From positions 1 to 7,210 of the forward strand of contig JAJDEL010000701.1 in the NCBI GenBank assembly GCA_029259835.1: 7,210 nt of DNA. The letters run 5' to 3'. Both the position numbers and the translations under genes were made by a program. The stretch's first letter is position 1; each line of letters opens with the position of its first letter. The DNA is from Planctomicrobium sp. GTDB taxonomy: Bacteria > Planctomycetota > Planctomycetia > Planctomycetales > Planctomycetaceae. Shown here one piece after another: positions 5,677 to 7,210 of this stretch. The notes under the pieces were generated by a model. It made no database searches, was not told the origin of the DNA, and saw only the letters and a list, made by a program, of their open reading frames with translations.

Positions 5677-7210
5677 AAGTCTTGTTAGCTCCGAATAGAT
5701 CGTCGATGCGCTCGCTGCGGTAGATCGACCAGCCGATGTTTGGTTCGGACGGTTTTGCTTCGATCACAACTTCAAAAATCTTTTCGCTGCATAGATCAGG
5801 GTCGGGGTAGGTGACTTCGTAAATCTCAGCCCACTGCCGAACTCCAGGCGCGGCGTCTGTTTGATTGCCATTTTTATCGCGGATTTCTCCACCGTTCGTG
5901 ATGAGTACGTTCCCCGTTTCGGGCAACCAGTCGACATCACTTAAAAACGTTGAGTAGAACCGGTCGTCTGCCGTCCCAGAGTATTCCCAGATTTGTTCAA
6001 TAGTCATCTCTTCTGCATTGACTCGAAATTCGACAACGCGGCTCCGATTTTCGCTCGCTGGAATTTTTTTCCCAAAGGGCGTTACCTGATAGTTCCCGTT
6101 GTCGAACATGAGCAACGTTCCGCGTGGTGTGATTTCCACAGCGTGTTGATGATAAGGCCAATGCGGACGACCGATTGGTTTAAGAAGTTTTCGTGCGTGC
6201 TTTCCTTTCCAGTTTTTCGGGTTCCCCAAAATCCACACGAGTTGACCGGTTGCCCGATCAATTTTAATCACTGCATCCTGATGCCGAACGGAAACGATGA
6301 TGCTGTTGTCTGCGGGATCGTAAGTGACTGAATTCGAATGGCTCCAGTCAAATGTTCCCCCTTCAATGTGTTCGTAGCCACGATTGTCCCAAAAATTGTG
6401 CAGAGAGCCAAACCCGATTCGGCGTGGATCGAGCAATTCAAACAGCTCCCAGCGATTGACGATGGTTCCATCGGTTTCCATTTCGATTACTTGATCAGCA
6501 ATGATGTTCGCTTTCGGAATGCGTTTGCGAGAGTGGTAAGACGGATCGTAGTAGGGCTGCATTTCGTGAAGGTTCGTTGTGAGTGCCAGGAATGTTTTGG
6601 AGTCCATCGGATAGACATCGTGGTGCAATGAATCAACTGCGACTGGAATCGCATTCTCAGAAACAGTCCGTTCCAAATTTGCTGCGTCCCAGCGGCGGAC
6701 GATATTTCCTTGCAAATCGATTTCAATCAGACCATCGGTTCTGTTTCCGTATCCGTACAACAAGTTCCCGTTCGCGAGTTGCCGAACGATGAAGATGAGA
6801 TGCGGCGCCTGATATGACCAGCGCAACTTACCTTCGTGATCGATGGCGATGATCGCACCGAAGTCGGTGTCTGGTTTGTTGTTCTCCCATCGAATGAGAT
6901 TGAACAGAGTTAATCCTGGTTCCATGCGATTGGTTTCAGCATGGGTGACTCGAATTTGTGGAAGGTGCTGAGGTCTAGGCTTTTCTGAATAACGAATCGC
7001 AGGAGTGTTTTTCTTCTCTTGATCAGCGAAGTACGGAGTGTCACTACTGGCTTGCTCAGCCGTCGAGATTGCTGAGTCAGTCTCTGTGAAGCTGCCGGTT
7101 GAAATTTCTTCGAGTGCCACTGCTGGTTTGTCCAGCAGTGCGAGTTGCGGAGTGGTCTGCTGGTTGGAAAATTCTTGCTCGTATTTTCGTTCCTCAAGAG
7201 TCGGAGCAAC
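5666..7210 (-). CDS. Arylsulfotransferase (ASST)-family protein, 5' end cut by the window edge
   Basis: The C-terminal 514 codons of a propeller protein resembling PAPS-independent aryl sulfotransferases, which move sulfate from one phenolic sulfate ester to another phenol through a sulfo-histidine. The frame is open to base 7210, with no stop. A GTG at 7118-7120 is the only start-like codon near the edge, but nothing like a ribosome site precedes it, and a protein of this family should carry an export signal; the real start is therefore probably outside. Numbered from that GTG, candidate active-site groups are H166/H167 (LHHDVYPMD), H261 (DWSHSNSV), R279 (SVRHQDAV) and H324/H326 (HQHAVEI), matching the order of the three His and the Arg in E. 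coli ASST. Blade motifs such as GAIIAIDHEGKLRWSY and GQLVWILGN support a propeller. Only one cysteine (C444) is visible, so the disulfide of the E. coli enzyme is absent. It ends TGA at 5666-5668, overlapping the convergent gene by 11 bp. Activity is inferred; a related non-catalytic propeller is possible. Confidence 0.85.
   Translation of the reverse strand, partial: VAPTLEERKYEQEFSNQQTTPQLALLDKPAVALEEISTGSFTETDSAISTAEQASSDTPYFADQEKKNTPAIRYSEKPRPQHLPQIRVTHAETNRMEPGLTLFNLIRWENNKPDTDFGAIIAIDHEGKLRWSYQAPHLIFIVRQLANGNLLYGYGNRTDGLIEIDLQGNIVRRWDAANLERTVSENAIPVAVDSLHHDVYPMDSKTFLALTTNLHEMQPYYDPSYHSRKRIPKANIIADQVIEMETDGTIVNRWELFELLDPRRIGFGSLHNFWDNRGYEHIEGGTFDWSHSNSVTYDPADNSIIVSVRHQDAVIKIDRATGQLVWILGNPKNWKGKHARKLLKPIGRPHWPYHQHAVEITPRGTLLMFDNGNYQVTPFGKKIPASENRSRVVEFRVNAEEMTIEQIWEYSGTADDRFYSTFLSDVDWLPETGNVLITNGGEIRDKNGNQTDAAPGVRQWAEIYEVTYPDPDLCSEKIFEVVIEAKPSEPNIGWSIYRSERIDDLFGANKTFNE

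Noticed and set aside
1923..7210. Thioredoxin-like protein as a DsbL-type partner of the arylsulfotransferase, as in uropathogenic E. coli
   Set aside because: The visible arylsulfotransferase-like sequence has only one cysteine, so it has no intramolecular disulfide to form, and the genes are over 3 kb apart in separate transcription units.
1..7210. Mobile element, CRISPR, tRNA or rRNA
   Set aside because: No transposase or integrase-like protein, terminal repeats, regularly spaced repeats or RNA-gene sequence was recognised on either strand.

Overview
The window looks like chromosomal DNA of a planctomycete (phylum Planctomycetota), possibly a marine or sulfated-glycan-degrading type with GC near 50%. 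The strongest clue is the 1032-residue protein at 2578-5676. It combines an N-terminal propeller ('membrane-bound dehydrogenase'), a helical-repeat middle and a C-terminal CxxCH heme domain. This architecture is greatly expanded in Planctomycetota and Verrucomicrobiota. An exported formylglycine-type sulfatase fits the same picture. Genus cannot be judged from this sequence.

Layout: a secreted sulfatase (minus, 4-1581) lies downstream of a membrane-anchored thioredoxin-fold protein (minus, 1923-2354), with a 341-bp gap between them. The gap holds two short hairpins and a plausible sigma70-like promoter aimed at the sulfatase. A 223-bp divergent intergenic region with clustered short inverted repeats separates the thioredoxin gene from the large heme protein gene (plus, 2578-5676). 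That gene runs tail-to-tail into an arylsulfotransferase-like gene (minus, 5666 to the right edge), and the two coding ends overlap by 11 bp. The last gene has no stop up to base 7210, so its 5' end lies outside the window. The internal GTG at 7118-7120 is probably not the real start.

Functionally, all four proteins appear to act outside the cytoplasm. One hydrolyses sulfate esters (sulfatase), one probably moves sulfate between phenolic acceptors (arylsulfotransferase family), one does thiol/disulfide chemistry, and one is a probable propeller/c-type cytochrome oxidoreductase. A shared role in handling sulfated compounds is suggestive but only inferred from neighbourhood; the genes do not form a single operon.

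No mobile element, CRISPR array, tRNA or rRNA was seen. The most notable non-coding signal is an imperfect 13-position hairpin at 5631-5663. It sits exactly at the convergent junction, inside the end of the heme protein gene and 2 nt past the arylsulfotransferase stop, where a bidirectional terminator would be expected but there is no intergenic space for one.
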